DNA of 64,000 bases, from NCBI RefSeq assembly GCF_017353185.1, contig NZ_JAFMYV010000008.1, positions 186,001-250,000 on the forward strand, in the 5' to 3' direction. The notes under the pieces are model-generated. The model saw only the letters and a list, made by a program, of their open reading frames with translations. It searched no databases and was not told where the DNA came from. Source of the stretch: Fibrella rubiginis (GTDB lineage Bacteria > Bacteroidota > Bacteroidia > Cytophagales > Spirosomataceae). Shown one piece after another: positions 16,409 to 25,042 of this stretch. Position 1 is the stretch's first letter; every line of letters starts with the position of its first letter. A program made the translations under genes and the position numbers.

Positions 16409-19400
16409 CTACTCCGCCTTCCCTACGCCACCCCCGCCGGGTGTTTCCAGGCAGATGCGTTCGCAGGGGATCATCTGACGGGTAAAGATGCCGGGTAGGG
16501 CTTCTACCTTACCACTGGGCGAAATCAGCGTTTGACACCCCACCGCGCCGGCCTGCCCACCGTTGAGGCCGTAGGGTGCCTGCACCCGGTGCTGACTAAG
16601 TAAAGTAGCCTGCATCCTGGCCAAAAACTCGATCTCGCGCACCAGCCCGTCGCCGCCACGCCATTGCCCGGCTCCACCCGAATTTGACCGAAGGCTGAAC
16701 TGCCACAGCCGTACAGGGTAGCGCCGTTCCAGGGTTTCGGGGTCAGTGAGTTTGGTGTTGGTCATGTGCTGATGCACCCCCGACCGACCAGCCATGCCCC
16801 ACACGGCCCCCGCCCCGCCGCCGATGGTTTCGTAGTAGCCCAACATATCATTGCCAAACAGGAAATTGTTCATCGTGCCCTGACTACAGGCGGCCAGCCC
16901 CAGCGCCTTCAACAGCGTATCGACCAGCCGCTGACTCACTTCCGTATTACCCCCTACCACCGCCGGACATTCGGCTGGATTTGCCGAAAAAACAGGGTTC
17001 AAAAACGACGATTCAGGCAACATTAATGCTACCGGAGCCATCAGTCCCTCGTTGAGTGGAATGTCCTGCGCCACCCACAAGCGCAACACATACAGCACCG
17101 CCGAGTGCAGAATAGACACGTTAGCATTCAGGTTGTTCGGATGTACACCCCCTGTGCCACGGAAGTCAATAGACAACCGTTTATTGCTGATTGTCAGCTT
17201 CGTACAAAGCTGATGACCGTCATCCAACGATTCTGTAGCGGCGAATTCCTGCCCTTCATGGCGCGCTAAAACGGCCTGAATTGCTTCCGTGGCCGACTGT
17301 TGCAGGCGTTCCATGTAGTGGTGTACTGTCTCGATACCATGCGCCTGAACAAGATTCTGCAAAGCCGTTTCGCCCGCCCGCAATGAGGCTAGCGCGGCTT
17401 CCAGATCGGCCTGGTTTTCGGCCAGCGCGCGGGTTGGGTACGGAGCCTGGACGAAGGAGGCGGCCAGGCCCTTCTCCCACAAAAACTCACCCTGCCTGAC
17501 AATGAATTGTGGCTCCAGCACGACGCCCTCCTCCACCAGCGACGTGGCATCGGGTGGCATGGACCCGGGCGTTTTACCCCCGATTTCGGCATGGTGCGCC
17601 CGATTAATTACGTAGCCAATCAATTGCGGTCCGGCGATCCGGTTATTAGCCGAATAGACACCCTGCAACAGGGTTACGTCGGGCAGGTGCGAGCCACCGT
17701 AGGCCGGATGGTTGGTAATGGCTACGTCGCCGGGACCGAGAGCGGTGCCATCCTGCGCAAGCTTGGCCAGAACCAGCCGGGCGCATATGCCGAGGCTACC
17801 CAGGTGCACGGGTATGTGCGGGGCATTAGCCACCAGCCGGGCGTCGGCATCGAGCAGGGCGCAGGAGAAATCGAGCCGTTCTTTCACATTAACCGAAAAG
17901 GCCGTCCGCTGTAGCTGGGCACCCATTTCTTCGGCAATGGCCCGAAACCGCTGCGTAAACAATTCGAGCTGAATGACCTCATTATCAGCAGCTTTACTTT
18001 GCGCCGTTCTAGTTGACATTCTCTCAATCAAACCCGTCTTATCGGCCTGAATGACAACCGTCCATCCCTCTTCCACAAAGACAGACGAGGTGGTGTTGAG
18101 CAATAACGCCGGGCCGGAAAAGGTATGGCCAGGCTGTAATTGCGCCCAGTCATAGGCGGGGTACTGGTCAGTCTGAAACGCAGGTTTGGCGGGGCGGGGC
18201 GAGGCTATCGCGGTTGATTCAGGCAGTACCCCTGGAACCGTAGACACACGTACCCGAACACTTTCAACGTCGATCTCCAATGGCTGACCATCCGTATTAG
18301 CGGGCAAATAGCCGTAACGCTGTTGGTACGTCGAGCGGAAGTCAGCCTCCAGCGTTGGACTAAGTGGAACACCAATTGTGGCCTCCTGCCCCTTCAAACG
18401 CAGAAAAACCGTTGCTGACTGCTCCACCGGCACTACGCTCCCCATATCTAGAAATAGAGCCGTTGAGGCTTCATTGGCAAGCTGGGCAACCACATCGTCT
18501 AATCTATTCCGAAAAGCGGACAGCGGCTGCAAAACAGCCTGGGCCATTATCCGCTCAACCTTCGCCTGACCCATACCATAGGCACTCAGCAGGCCCCCGT
18601 CGAAGGGCAGAATCAGGCGGTTGATGCCCAGCAACTGAGCCACGGCGCAACCGTGCAAACCACCCGCGCCACCAAAAACCAGCAGGCTATACTGCGCCGG
18701 GTCGAAGCCCCGCGCCACCGAAATTTTGCGAATAGCCCCCGCCATGATTTCGTTAGCAATGCGCTCAAAACCACGCAGCAACTCGTCTGAAGGCATTTTT
18801 TGGCCTGTAGACGTTGCCACTTGTGCGGCTATTACCGCCAGGGCGGCCTGGGCTTTTTCAGGAAAAATAGGAATGCCAAACTGGCGGGGGTGCAGCTTGC
18901 CCAGCAGCAGGTTCACGTCGGTTATAGTTAGCAGCGGCACCGCGTCGGGGGCGTTTGCTCCGTAGCAGGCCGGACCGGGGTTGGCCCCTGCGCTCTGCGG
19001 CCCTACGCGCAGCTGCCCGGCCAGGGCATCGAACCAGCAGACCGACCCTCCGCCCGCCGCCACGGTTTCAATGGCCAGCGATGGTAGTTGCAGGTCAAAC
19101 GGGCCAATGGGTGTCGAAAACCGGTAATCGGGCTGGTTACGCTCAATCCGGGCCACGTCGGTACTGGTGCCGCCCATGTCGAGGGTGAGCAGGGCCTCGT
19201 GCGGAGCAATGGCTGCCGCCCCAATGACGCCCCCCGCCGGGCCGCTTAGCAGGCTGTCTTTGGGCTGGAACAGATCGGCCCGGACAAGCCCGCCTGCGCT
19301 CGTCATCAATCGCACCACCGCCCCACCCAGCTGCGTTTGAATATTGGTCAGGTAGCCACGCAACACAGGCGTCAGGTAGGCATCGACCACAGTGGTCTGT

Positions 19401-20236
19401 GTGCGCGCTACATAGCCTGGCGCTGTGGAAAGAGCCGTGGCGCGGGTTATGAGCGGAAAGCCCGCCGCCATGAGGGCATCAACCAATTGCCGTTCATGAG
19501 CGGGGTTTTGGTAAGCGTTCAACAACGAAATAGCCACCACGTCGGGAACATCTTCGCGCAGTTGCCCGACGAGCTGGGCGATAGCTTTGTCAGTTAGTGG
19601 AGTTAATTCTGTACCATCGGCGGCAATGCGTGCGGGTACTTCCAGCACCGTGTCATAGAGCACCTCGGCTGGGGGAATAGCCAGTTGAAAGAGGTCAGGC
19701 CGTTGCTGCGTGCCAATCACCAGCAAATCGCGAAAGCCCTTGGTCACGAGCAATGCCACCCGCCCACCCCGCCGTTCGAGCAGGGCGTTGGTGCCTTTGG
19801 TGGTACCCAGCCGCATTTCCAGCGCCGGAAAAGGACTACCTAATGGCGTTTGCGTTAGCAGCCGTGCGGCCAGTACGGGAGCTTCTTCGCCCGTGAAAAG
19901 TTCTACAGTTAAGGAGGAAACAATGCCATCAGGCTGGCCGCCCGCCTCAGTGATGGCATCCATCAGGCTGCCAAGAGCATGTCCATCCTTAGAAAGCAAT
20001 AGTTCACCCGCCACCGAAAGCGACTGGATGACAAACGTTTCATTGGTTTCCACCACCCGCAACGTATACCCGTCGAAGATGGAAGCCATGAGCCACGCTG
20101 CCTGCAACCGACCGCCGATCAGTTGGCCGCGCAACCGGGCACTGCTAAGTACTTTGGTTCGGTGAAAGGTGCCGTTGGGGTCACGGGCGAGGCCGTCAGT
20201 GAAGGTACCCCCGGTGTCAATCCAGATTTGCCACAT
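16409..20236 (-). CDS. 5-oxoprolinase / hydantoinase A-B fusion
   Basis: About 1275 residues, the length of eukaryotic-type single-chain 5-oxoprolinase. The N-terminal third opens with WIDTGGTFTDG (hydantoinase/oxoprolinase N-terminal, actin-like ATPase fold, phosphate-binding loop) and LRLGTTKGTNALLERRGGR. The HyuA domain follows (LLTLDMGGTSTDVA, GGGSVCWFDA, FGGAGGLHGCAVAQLLG). The HyuB half starts near residue 770 (LFTQRFRAIAEEMGAQLQRT) and contains GDVAITNHPAYGGSHLPDVT and FRGTGGVHPNNLNAN. Expected reaction: ATP-dependent ring opening of 5-oxo-L-proline to glutamate, although hydantoin substrates cannot be excluded. The start is MWQIWIDTGG at 20236 because family members begin immediately before the nucleotide-binding motif. 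Confidence 0.92.
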   Translation of the reverse strand: MWQIWIDTGGTFTDGLARDPNGTFHRTKVLSSARLRGQLIGGRLQAAWLMASIFDGYTLRVVETNETFVIQSLSVAGELLLSKDGHALGSLMDAITEAGGQPDGIVSSLTVELFTGEEAPVLAARLLTQTPLGSPFPALEMRLGTTKGTNALLERRGGRVALLVTKGFRDLLVIGTQQRPDLFQLAIPPAEVLYDTVLEVPARIAADGTELTPLTDKAIAQLVGQLREDVPDVVAISLLNAYQNPAHERQLVDALMAAGFPLITRATALSTAPGYVARTQTTVVDAYLTPVLRGYLTNIQTQLGGAVVRLMTSAGGLVRADLFQPKDSLLSGPAGGVIGAAAIAPHEALLTLDMGGTSTDVARIERNQPDYRFSTPIGPFDLQLPSLAIETVAAGGGSVCWFDALAGQLRVGPQSAGANPGPACYGANAPDAVPLLTITDVNLLLGKLHPRQFGIPIFPEKAQAALAVIAAQVATSTGQKMPSDELLRGFERIANEIMAGAIRKISVARGFDPAQYSLLVFGGAGGLHGCAVAQLLGINRLILPFDGGLLSAYGMGQAKVERIMAQAVLQPLSAFRNRLDDVVAQLANEASTALFLDMGSVVPVEQSATVFLRLKGQEATIGVPLSPTLEADFRSTYQQRYGYLPANTDGQPLEIDVESVRVRVSTVPGVLPESTAIASPRPAKPAFQTDQYPAYDWAQLQPGHTFSGPALLLNTTSSVFVEEGWTVVIQADKTGLIERMSTRTAQSKAADNEVIQLELFTQRFRAIAEEMGAQLQRTAFSVNVKERLDFSCALLDADARLVANAPHIPVHLGSLGICARLVLAKLAQDGTALGPGDVAITNHPAYGGSHLPDVTLLQGVYSANNRIAGPQLIGYVINRAHHAEIGGKTPGSMPPDATSLVEEGVVLEPQFIVRQGEFLWEKGLAASFVQAPYPTRALAENQADLEAALASLRAGETALQNLVQAHGIETVHHYMERLQQSATEAIQAVLARHEGQEFAATESLDDGHQLCTKLTISNKRLSIDFRGTGGVHPNNLNANVSILHSAVLYVLRLWVAQDIPLNEGLMAPVALMLPESSFLNPVFSANPAECPAVVGGNTEVSQRLVDTLLKALGLAACSQGTMNNFLFGNDMLGYYETIGGGAGAVWGMAGRSGVHQHMTNTKLTDPETLERRYPVRLWQFSLRSNSGGAGQWRGGDGLVREIEFLARMQATLLSQHRVQAPYGLNGGQAGAVGCQTLISPSGKVEALPGIFTRQMIPCERICLETPGGGGVGKAE

Positions 20237-20284
20237 AAGGGGCAAAATAAGGTAATTGAATGCGGATTGGGCAGATTACTTATG

Positions 20285-20749
20285 TCAATCCTGAATTGAA
20301 ACAAATACATATCGTTCATCATAGGGGATATCGAATTTCCGCAAGAGGGCTTTATATTCTTGCAAAAACGTTCGTTCACGGTGATGATGTTCTTGATTTT
20401 GAATGTACTTGACTACCACGTCTATTTGTGAATGACCGTAAGAAAAAGTACCATAACCTGTTTGCCATTCAAACCGAGCTGATGTCAACCGCTTTTCGTT
20501 AATCCATTTCGATGAATCCATTTTGAGGTATTGCATCAATTCTGAAACAGCCTGTTTAGGATTGAAGCCAATGAAAACGTGAACATGGTCAGGCATTTCA
20601 TTGATGGCAATCGGTTTGTGGCCCTGCTTTTGAACAATACCTGTCATGTAGCGATACAGGTCTTCCTTCCATTTAGTTTGAATCAGTCCGTGGCGATGTT
20701 TCACAGCAAAAACGACCTGTATATATAGCTGCGTATAAGTGTTAGGCAT
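20285..20749 (-). mobile_element. Y1 (HUH) transposase, IS200/IS605 TnpA or RAYT-like
   Basis: A 154-residue single-strand DNA transposase. The HUH motif is H55-V-H57 in MPDHVHVFIGF, and the catalytic tyrosine is Y115 in VVVKYIQNQEHHH. Length and both motifs are intact, so the enzyme is probably active. Related proteins either move IS200/IS605 elements or, as RAYTs, act on REP palindromes elsewhere in the genome. No tnpB/IscB gene is adjacent. REP-like palindromes lie 94 bp upstream of its start codon (20843-20976), and no matching end is seen on the other side, which favours RAYT over a complete IS. A small TGACGG/CCGTCA hairpin lies directly upstream (about 20760-20791). Confidence 0.85.
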
Positions 20750-20842
20750 CTGATAAAAATGACGGTTAGATGAATTTAAATATAGCCGTCACGTGAACAG
20801 ATACATAGTTAGTGCGAACATAACCTTTGCTAGAAGGGGGCC

Positions 20843-20976
20843 AGCGCATCTTTTCGTCGCGTAGCGACCCAATGTTTGTAGAAGAAGGGGTTCTTACAAT
20901 AGGTTGGTTACCGTCGCGTAGCGACCAAACAACAGGCGTTAAACCGTTTGGTCGCTACGCGACGAAAAGATGCGCT
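20843..20976. repeat. REP-like palindrome cluster (three GTCGCGTAGCGAC units)
   Basis: The unit GTCGC-GTA-GCGAC is itself a 5-bp hairpin with a 3-nt loop. It occurs twice in direct orientation (about 20857 and 20914) and once inverted (about 20951). The outer copies form 27-bp perfect arms (20843-20869 with 20950-20976), and the middle copy forms a second 19-bp pairing (20912-20930 with 20946-20964). Such paired REPs are called BIMEs. Location beside a Y1 transposase supports a RAYT-REP relationship. Confidence 0.8.
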
Positions 20977-21088
20977 AGTTACGCTTCGGCTCAACTTCTT
21001 CTAAAAAGCTCAATTGCATACTCTGAAAAATCCGCCTTAATGCCGCACCGGCAGACCAGCTACATTCACCCGATCTCCGGTTCTTGCT

Positions 21089-22771
21089 TTACTTCTTCAC
21101 AATTAGAAACTCCACGCGGCGGTTGCGCTGGCGGCCTTCGTCGGTATCGTTGGGGGCCACGGGCTTTGTTTCGCCGAAGCCCTTGCTTGTAAGGCGGTCG
21201 GGTTCAATGCCCTTGCCGATGAGGTATTCCCGTACAGCGTCGGCGCGGTCCTGCGAGAGCTTGGCATTCAGTTCGTTAGACCCTACGTTGTCTGTGTGCC
21301 CGCTCAGTTCGGCTACTAGCTTTGGGTTTTCGTTCATCACCGCCACAAACCGATCCAGCTCTGGGGCCGACTCGTCGCGCAAGATGGCTTTGCCCGTATC
21401 GAAAAAGACGTTGGTAAGTGGAATAGACTCGCCCTCGCGAATGGGCGTCAGGCGAAGCTCTTTGCCTTTAATCTCCTGGAAGCCTTTGTTGGGGTCAGGT
21501 GGGCCACCGGTTAGGTCAACGTTGGCTCCTTCGGCAATGAAATCCGGGGCTACCGTAACTATAGAATATTTCTTGCCATAGGGCAGAATGATCTTGTATT
21601 CACCGGTGGTCGGGTCGGCGGTGGCGCGACCAGCTTCGGCTCCGTCGGGAAGGGTACTGTAAATGATTTCAGCCGCAATGGGCCGACCGGTTTTCTGGTC
21701 AATCACCTTGCCCGAAATCAGGGCTACAGGGTCGGGACGGGTGAGGTCATTCGGGTTCTTACCTCCGCCCAACTGCCCCGGCGTTTGCGCCAGCGTTGTT
21801 GAATCGGCACTGCGGGGGGGCATAAGCGAGCGTAGGCGAATCTGCACAATATCACCGCCTTTGCCACCTTCCGTGCCCACGTTTTTGAACGTGGTCAGAT
21901 AAGCCAGATCGCCAAGAGCCGAGATGGAATAATACGCATCGTAGCCATCGGTATTGGTGGTGGGGCCAAGGTTCTGCGGTTTCGACCAGCGTTTCCAGGT
22001 CTTGTCTACCCGGCGCGTTACCCAGATGTCGTTGTCGCCCTGCCCGCCGGGGCGGTTGGAGGAGAAATAGAGCGTGTTGCCGTCGGGGGCCAGAAAGGGC
22101 GTGGTCTCGGTATAGTCGTCGGTATTCACGTCGGCCCCCAGGTTCATGGGCTGGCTCCAGGAGCCGTTTTTCTGCCGAAACGACACGTAGAGGTCATCTT
22201 TTTGTCCGTTGCGCTTTTCGCTGAACGACATCACCAGCGTCTTTCCGTCGACGGTCAGGTAAGCAAAGTCGAACTGGCCCTTGCTCATTTTTTCGTAGTT
22301 GGCTATGTTCAGCGTTTCGGGCGTGCTCCAGCCGCCGCCCGTGCGTTTGCTGATCGAAAACCCGCGCGTTTCGTAACGTCCGTTGGTGTAGGCTCCGCGC
22401 AGCAATAGCGTGTTGCCGTCGGGCGTGATACTGAAAACAGCGTTGTGATTGAACTGGTTGAGCGGTGCCCCCATCCGCCGCGCCGGCCCCCATTGGTTGC
22501 TGGGTTGCCACTCCGAATACCAGATGTCGGCGCTGCCGTTTTCCTTGTCGGCAAACATCGTATTGTTGGGGTGATCTTCGCGGGTATAGTACAGCGTTTT
22601 GCCGTCGGGGCTGATCAGCGGATTGCCTTCGTTATAGGGCGAATTGACCTGTGGGCCCAGATTCTCACCCCGATAGGGCGATGTGGCCGACACCGACGCG
22701 GGGGCCTGCGCATGGGCTACAAAGCCGTTTAGCAGCAACAATCCAACCGCAAGGCCGTTATTCCATTTCAT
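21089..22771 (-). CDS. PD40-CRD-OmpA envelope protein
   Basis: About 560 residues from ATG 22771, which opens a signal peptide (MKWNNGLAVGLLLLNGFVAHA). Domains: a PD40/WD40-like beta-propeller at about 40-310 (GNPLISPDGKTLYYTREDHP, TPFLAPDGNTLYFSSNRPGG), a carboxypeptidase-regulatory-like domain at about 345-415 (LISGKVIDQKTGRPIAAEI), and an OmpA C-terminal peptidoglycan-binding domain at about 450-560 (LSGHTDNVGSNELNAKLSQD). It is a paralogue of the protein at 9866-11923 but lacks the N-terminal TPR part and the lipobox. Probably bridges peptidoglycan and the outer membrane. It starts from a promoter region shared with the divergent mpl-like gene. Confidence 0.87.
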   Translation of the reverse strand: MKWNNGLAVGLLLLNGFVAHAQAPASVSATSPYRGENLGPQVNSPYNEGNPLISPDGKTLYYTREDHPNNTMFADKENGSADIWYSEWQPSNQWGPARRMGAPLNQFNHNAVFSITPDGNTLLLRGAYTNGRYETRGFSISKRTGGGWSTPETLNIANYEKMSKGQFDFAYLTVDGKTLVMSFSEKRNGQKDDLYVSFRQKNGSWSQPMNLGADVNTDDYTETTPFLAPDGNTLYFSSNRPGGQGDNDIWVTRRVDKTWKRWSKPQNLGPTTNTDGYDAYYSISALGDLAYLTTFKNVGTEGGKGGDIVQIRLRSLMPPRSADSTTLAQTPGQLGGGKNPNDLTRPDPVALISGKVIDQKTGRPIAAEIIYSTLPDGAEAGRATADPTTGEYKIILPYGKKYSIVTVAPDFIAEGANVDLTGGPPDPNKGFQEIKGKELRLTPIREGESIPLTNVFFDTGKAILRDESAPELDRFVAVMNENPKLVAELSGHTDNVGSNELNAKLSQDRADAVREYLIGKGIEPDRLTSKGFGETKPVAPNDTDEGRQRNRRVEFLIVKK

Positions 22772-22800
22772 AGTCAGTGGGCAACTCATTATTCGCTAAA

Positions 22801-22808
22801 CGAAGATA
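22801..22808 (-). promoter_or_regulatory. Probable -7 element TATCTTCG for the PD40-OmpA gene
   Basis: Minus-strand TATCTTCG lies 30 bp upstream of the start at 22771 and differs from TAnnTTTG by one base. Confidence 0.45.
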
Positions 22809-22813
22809 GTAGC

Positions 22814-22821
22814 TACCTTCG
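22814..22821 (+). promoter_or_regulatory. Probable -7 element TACCTTCG for the Mpl-like gene
   Basis: Plus-strand TACCTTCG lies 27 bp upstream of the ATG at 22849, back to back with the minus-strand element at 22801-22808. The two promoters would share their upstream DNA. Confidence 0.45.
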
Positions 22822-22848
22822 TCTACCAGTCAATACATACCAATCTTC

Positions 22849-24225
22849 ATGCCGCAGGCCTATCATTTCATTGCCATTGGCGGAAGTGCCATGCATAACC
22901 TTGCCCTGGCGCTCCATCAGCAAGGCCACACGATTACGGGTTCCGACGACGAGATTTATGAACCTGCCCTGAGCCGATTAACCCGAAAAGGCCTCATTCC
23001 TGCTGAAATGGGCTGGTTTCCGCAACGCATTCACGCTGACCTTGATGCCGTGATTCTGGGTATGCACGCCCGCGCCGATAACCCCGAACTAGCCCGTGCA
23101 CAGGAATTAGGCCTGCCTATTTTCTCGTATCCCGAATTTATCTATGAACACAGTCGCCAGAAGCAGCGCGTGGTCATTGCCGGCAGCCACGGCAAAACCA
23201 CCATTACGTCGATGATTCTGCACGTGCTGAAACACCATAACCACCGCTTCGATTACCTCGTGGGGGCGCAGCTCGAAGGGTTCGAGACGATGGTGAGCCT
23301 TACAGACGACCATTCGGCCAATGCCGCGCCGGTGATCATCATCGAGGGCGACGAATATGCTTCATCACCACTCGACAAGCGGCCCAAATTTCTACATTAC
23401 CAGCCCCACATGGCCCTCATTAGCGGTATTGCCTGGGACCATGTAAACATTTACCCGACCTACGAAAGCTACGTCGCTCAGTTTGAGCTGCTGGCCGAAC
23501 AGATGCCAAAATCGGGGGTATTGCTCTTCGACGAGACCGACAATATGCTCGACGTGATTGGACAGAATGGCCGCGACGATGTGCAAAAAGTGCCCTACGA
23601 TGCTCATCCACACGTTATTCGCGATGGACATACGTACCTGACTACACCCGACGGTGCCGAAATTCCACTGCGCATATTCGGGCTGCACAACATGAAAAAC
23701 ATCGCGGGTGCGATGGCCATCTGTGACCGGCTGGGCGTGACCGAAAACGGGTTTTACGAAGCCATCCAAACCTTCGGCGGCGCGGCGCGGCGGCTGGAAA
23801 TAGTGGCCCAGACCGCCGACCAGATCGTGTTCCGCGACTTTGCCCATGCCCCTTCCAAGGTGATGGCGACTACCGAAGCCGTGAAAGCGCAGTTTCCCGA
23901 CAAACACCTGCTGGCCTGCGTGGAGTTGCACACCTTCAGCAGCCTCAACAAGGAGTTCCTGGCTCAATATGCCCACAGCCTCGACATGGCCGATACGGCG
24001 GCGGTGTATTACAATGCCCATACGCTGGCTATCAAGCGCCTCGCCCCCATCGCTCCCGCCGATGTGCTCGCTGCATTCAATAAACCGGGCCTTCAAGTTT
24101 TCACCGAACTAATTGATTTTCAAACATTTATTGCCCAATACACCGCCGACGCTGATGTCATTCTTCTGATGAGTTCCGGCACGTTTGGGGGGTTAGATTT
24201 AACTAAACTAATGTACAATGACTAA
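22849..24225 (+). CDS. mpl: Mpl-like murein peptide ligase (Mur ligase family)
   Basis: A 458-residue cytosolic Mur ligase. The N-terminal Rossmann part (HFIAIGGSAMHNLALALHQQ, GSDDEIYEP), the ATP loop GSHGKTT at 112-118, IIEGDEYASSPLDKRPKF and WDHVNIYPTY, and the C-terminal RRLEIVAQ / FAHAPSKV / MSSGTFGGLD all follow Mpl rather than MurC. Mpl attaches recycled L-Ala-D-Glu-meso-DAP tripeptide to UDP-MurNAc, feeding recovered cell-wall peptide back into synthesis. The DKRPKF and length (E. coli Mpl is 457) support this; a MurC assignment is less likely. The final codons (LMYND) and stop are made of AATGTAC-type repeat DNA. Confidence 0.85.
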   Translation: MPQAYHFIAIGGSAMHNLALALHQQGHTITGSDDEIYEPALSRLTRKGLIPAEMGWFPQRIHADLDAVILGMHARADNPELARAQELGLPIFSYPEFIYEHSRQKQRVVIAGSHGKTTITSMILHVLKHHNHRFDYLVGAQLEGFETMVSLTDDHSANAAPVIIIEGDEYASSPLDKRPKFLHYQPHMALISGIAWDHVNIYPTYESYVAQFELLAEQMPKSGVLLFDETDNMLDVIGQNGRDDVQKVPYDAHPHVIRDGHTYLTTPDGAEIPLRIFGLHNMKNIAGAMAICDRLGVTENGFYEAIQTFGGAARRLEIVAQTADQIVFRDFAHAPSKVMATTEAVKAQFPDKHLLACVELHTFSSLNKEFLAQYAHSLDMADTAAVYYNAHTLAIKRLAPIAPADVLAAFNKPGLQVFTELIDFQTFIAQYTADADVILLMSSGTFGGLDLTKLMYND

Positions 24226-24292
24226 TGTACAATGAACAATGGCTATCGCGCTCAGGCCACCTTAACGCGATAGCCATTGTTCATTGTACATT
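24224..24292. repeat. Inverted repeat of 7-bp words (AATGTAC type), perfect 27-bp arms
   Basis: Arms 24224-24250 and 24266-24292 are perfect reverse complements with a 15-nt loop. The left arm starts inside the TAA stop (24223-24225) of the Mpl-like gene and reads AATGTAC, AATGAAC, AATGG. Further AATGTAC words continue upstream into the coding sequence (24211-24219). The right arm ends 8 bases before the ATG at 24301. Confidence 0.92.
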
Positions 24293-24300
24293 CTCTTCTT

Positions 24301-24852
24301 ATGCAAAGCCTTGTCGTGTATTGCGGGTCCTCGCCGGGGACCAAGCCTGTTTTTAATGAAGTTGCTACCGAACTGGGGCAAAAAATGGCCGCGCGGAACA
24401 TCCGCCTCATCTACGGGGGCGGGGGCTACGGCCTCATGGGCACCGTGGCCGACACCGTGTTGAGCAACGGCGGCGAAGCTACGGGCGTAATTCCCAACTT
24501 CCTGGCCGACCTGGAGGTAGCCCATAAAACGCTGACCGAGATGCACTTCGTGGAAACGATGCACGAACGGAAATACAAAATGGTGACCCTCGCTAAAGGT
24601 GTGATCACCCTCCCCGGTGGCTACGGCACCTTCGACGAGCTGTTCGAGATTCTGGCATGGCGGCAACTGAAGCTCTACGACGGTCCCATTGCCATCATCA
24701 ACGTCAACGGCTATTACGACCTCATGCTTCAGCAACTCGACCGTTGTGTGGAAGAGGGTTTTCTGAAGCCCGAAAACCGCGCCCTGCTCATCGTAGCAAC
24801 CTCCGTAGATGGGGCGCTGGACGCGATTGAGGCGTTTTGGGAAGAAAAATAA
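24301..24852 (+). CDS. LOG-family protein (nucleotide 5'-monophosphate phosphoribohydrolase type)
   Basis: A 183-residue Rossmann-like cytosolic protein of the LOG/TIGR00730 family. Motifs: VVYCGSSPG at 5-13, GGGGYGLMG at 39-47, MHERKYKM at 87-94 and the signature PGGYGTFDE at 105-113. Characterised LOG proteins hydrolyse cytokinin riboside 5'-monophosphate or AMP to the free base and ribose 5-phosphate. In a free-living bacterium the true substrate is uncertain. The start is ATG 24301; the frame is open further upstream only because the hairpin repeat happens to be translatable. Confidence 0.92.
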   Translation: MQSLVVYCGSSPGTKPVFNEVATELGQKMAARNIRLIYGGGGYGLMGTVADTVLSNGGEATGVIPNFLADLEVAHKTLTEMHFVETMHERKYKMVTLAKGVITLPGGYGTFDELFEILAWRQLKLYDGPIAIINVNGYYDLMLQQLDRCVEEGFLKPENRALLIVATSVDGALDAIEAFWEEK

Positions 24853-24856
24853 TTTA

Positions 24857-25006
24857 AGCTGACGCGAGAGTAGCTTCGCGCTCTAAGCCCTTCGACAAGC
24901 TCAGGGTGACAGGAAAGTTGACTCAGGCCAAGTATGTTGAATCAACTTTCCTGTCACCCTGAGCTTGTCGAAGGGCTTAGAGCGCGAAGCTACTCTCGCG
25001 TCAGCT
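24857..25006. repeat. Long intergenic hairpin, perfect 65-bp arms
   Basis: Arms 24857-24921 and 24942-25006 are perfect reverse complements (65 of 65) with a 20-nt loop. The outer segment holds the core shared with 7638 and 14462 (GCTGACGCGAGAG...). The inner segment contains CCCTTCGACAAGCTCAGGG (24888-24906), a word I recall as widespread in unrelated bacterial genomes. It accounts for almost the whole 190-bp gap between the LOG and Nudix genes. Confidence 0.95.
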
Positions 25007-25042
25007 AACCTTGAACGTTAGACATTAAACCTGAAACACACC

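Noticed and set aside
20285..20976. Complete IS200/IS605 insertion sequence
   Set aside because: Only the transposase and palindromes on one side are visible; no matching right end or TnpB was found.
22849..24225. MurC instead of Mpl
   Set aside because: The DKRPKF segment, the length and the C-terminal SSGTFGGLD follow Mpl; another MurC is expected with the missing dcw genes.
24277..24300. N-terminal extension MFIVHSLL of the LOG protein
   Set aside because: These codons are the right arm of the AATGTAC hairpin; the family begins at MQSLVVYCGSS, so ATG 24301 is the start.
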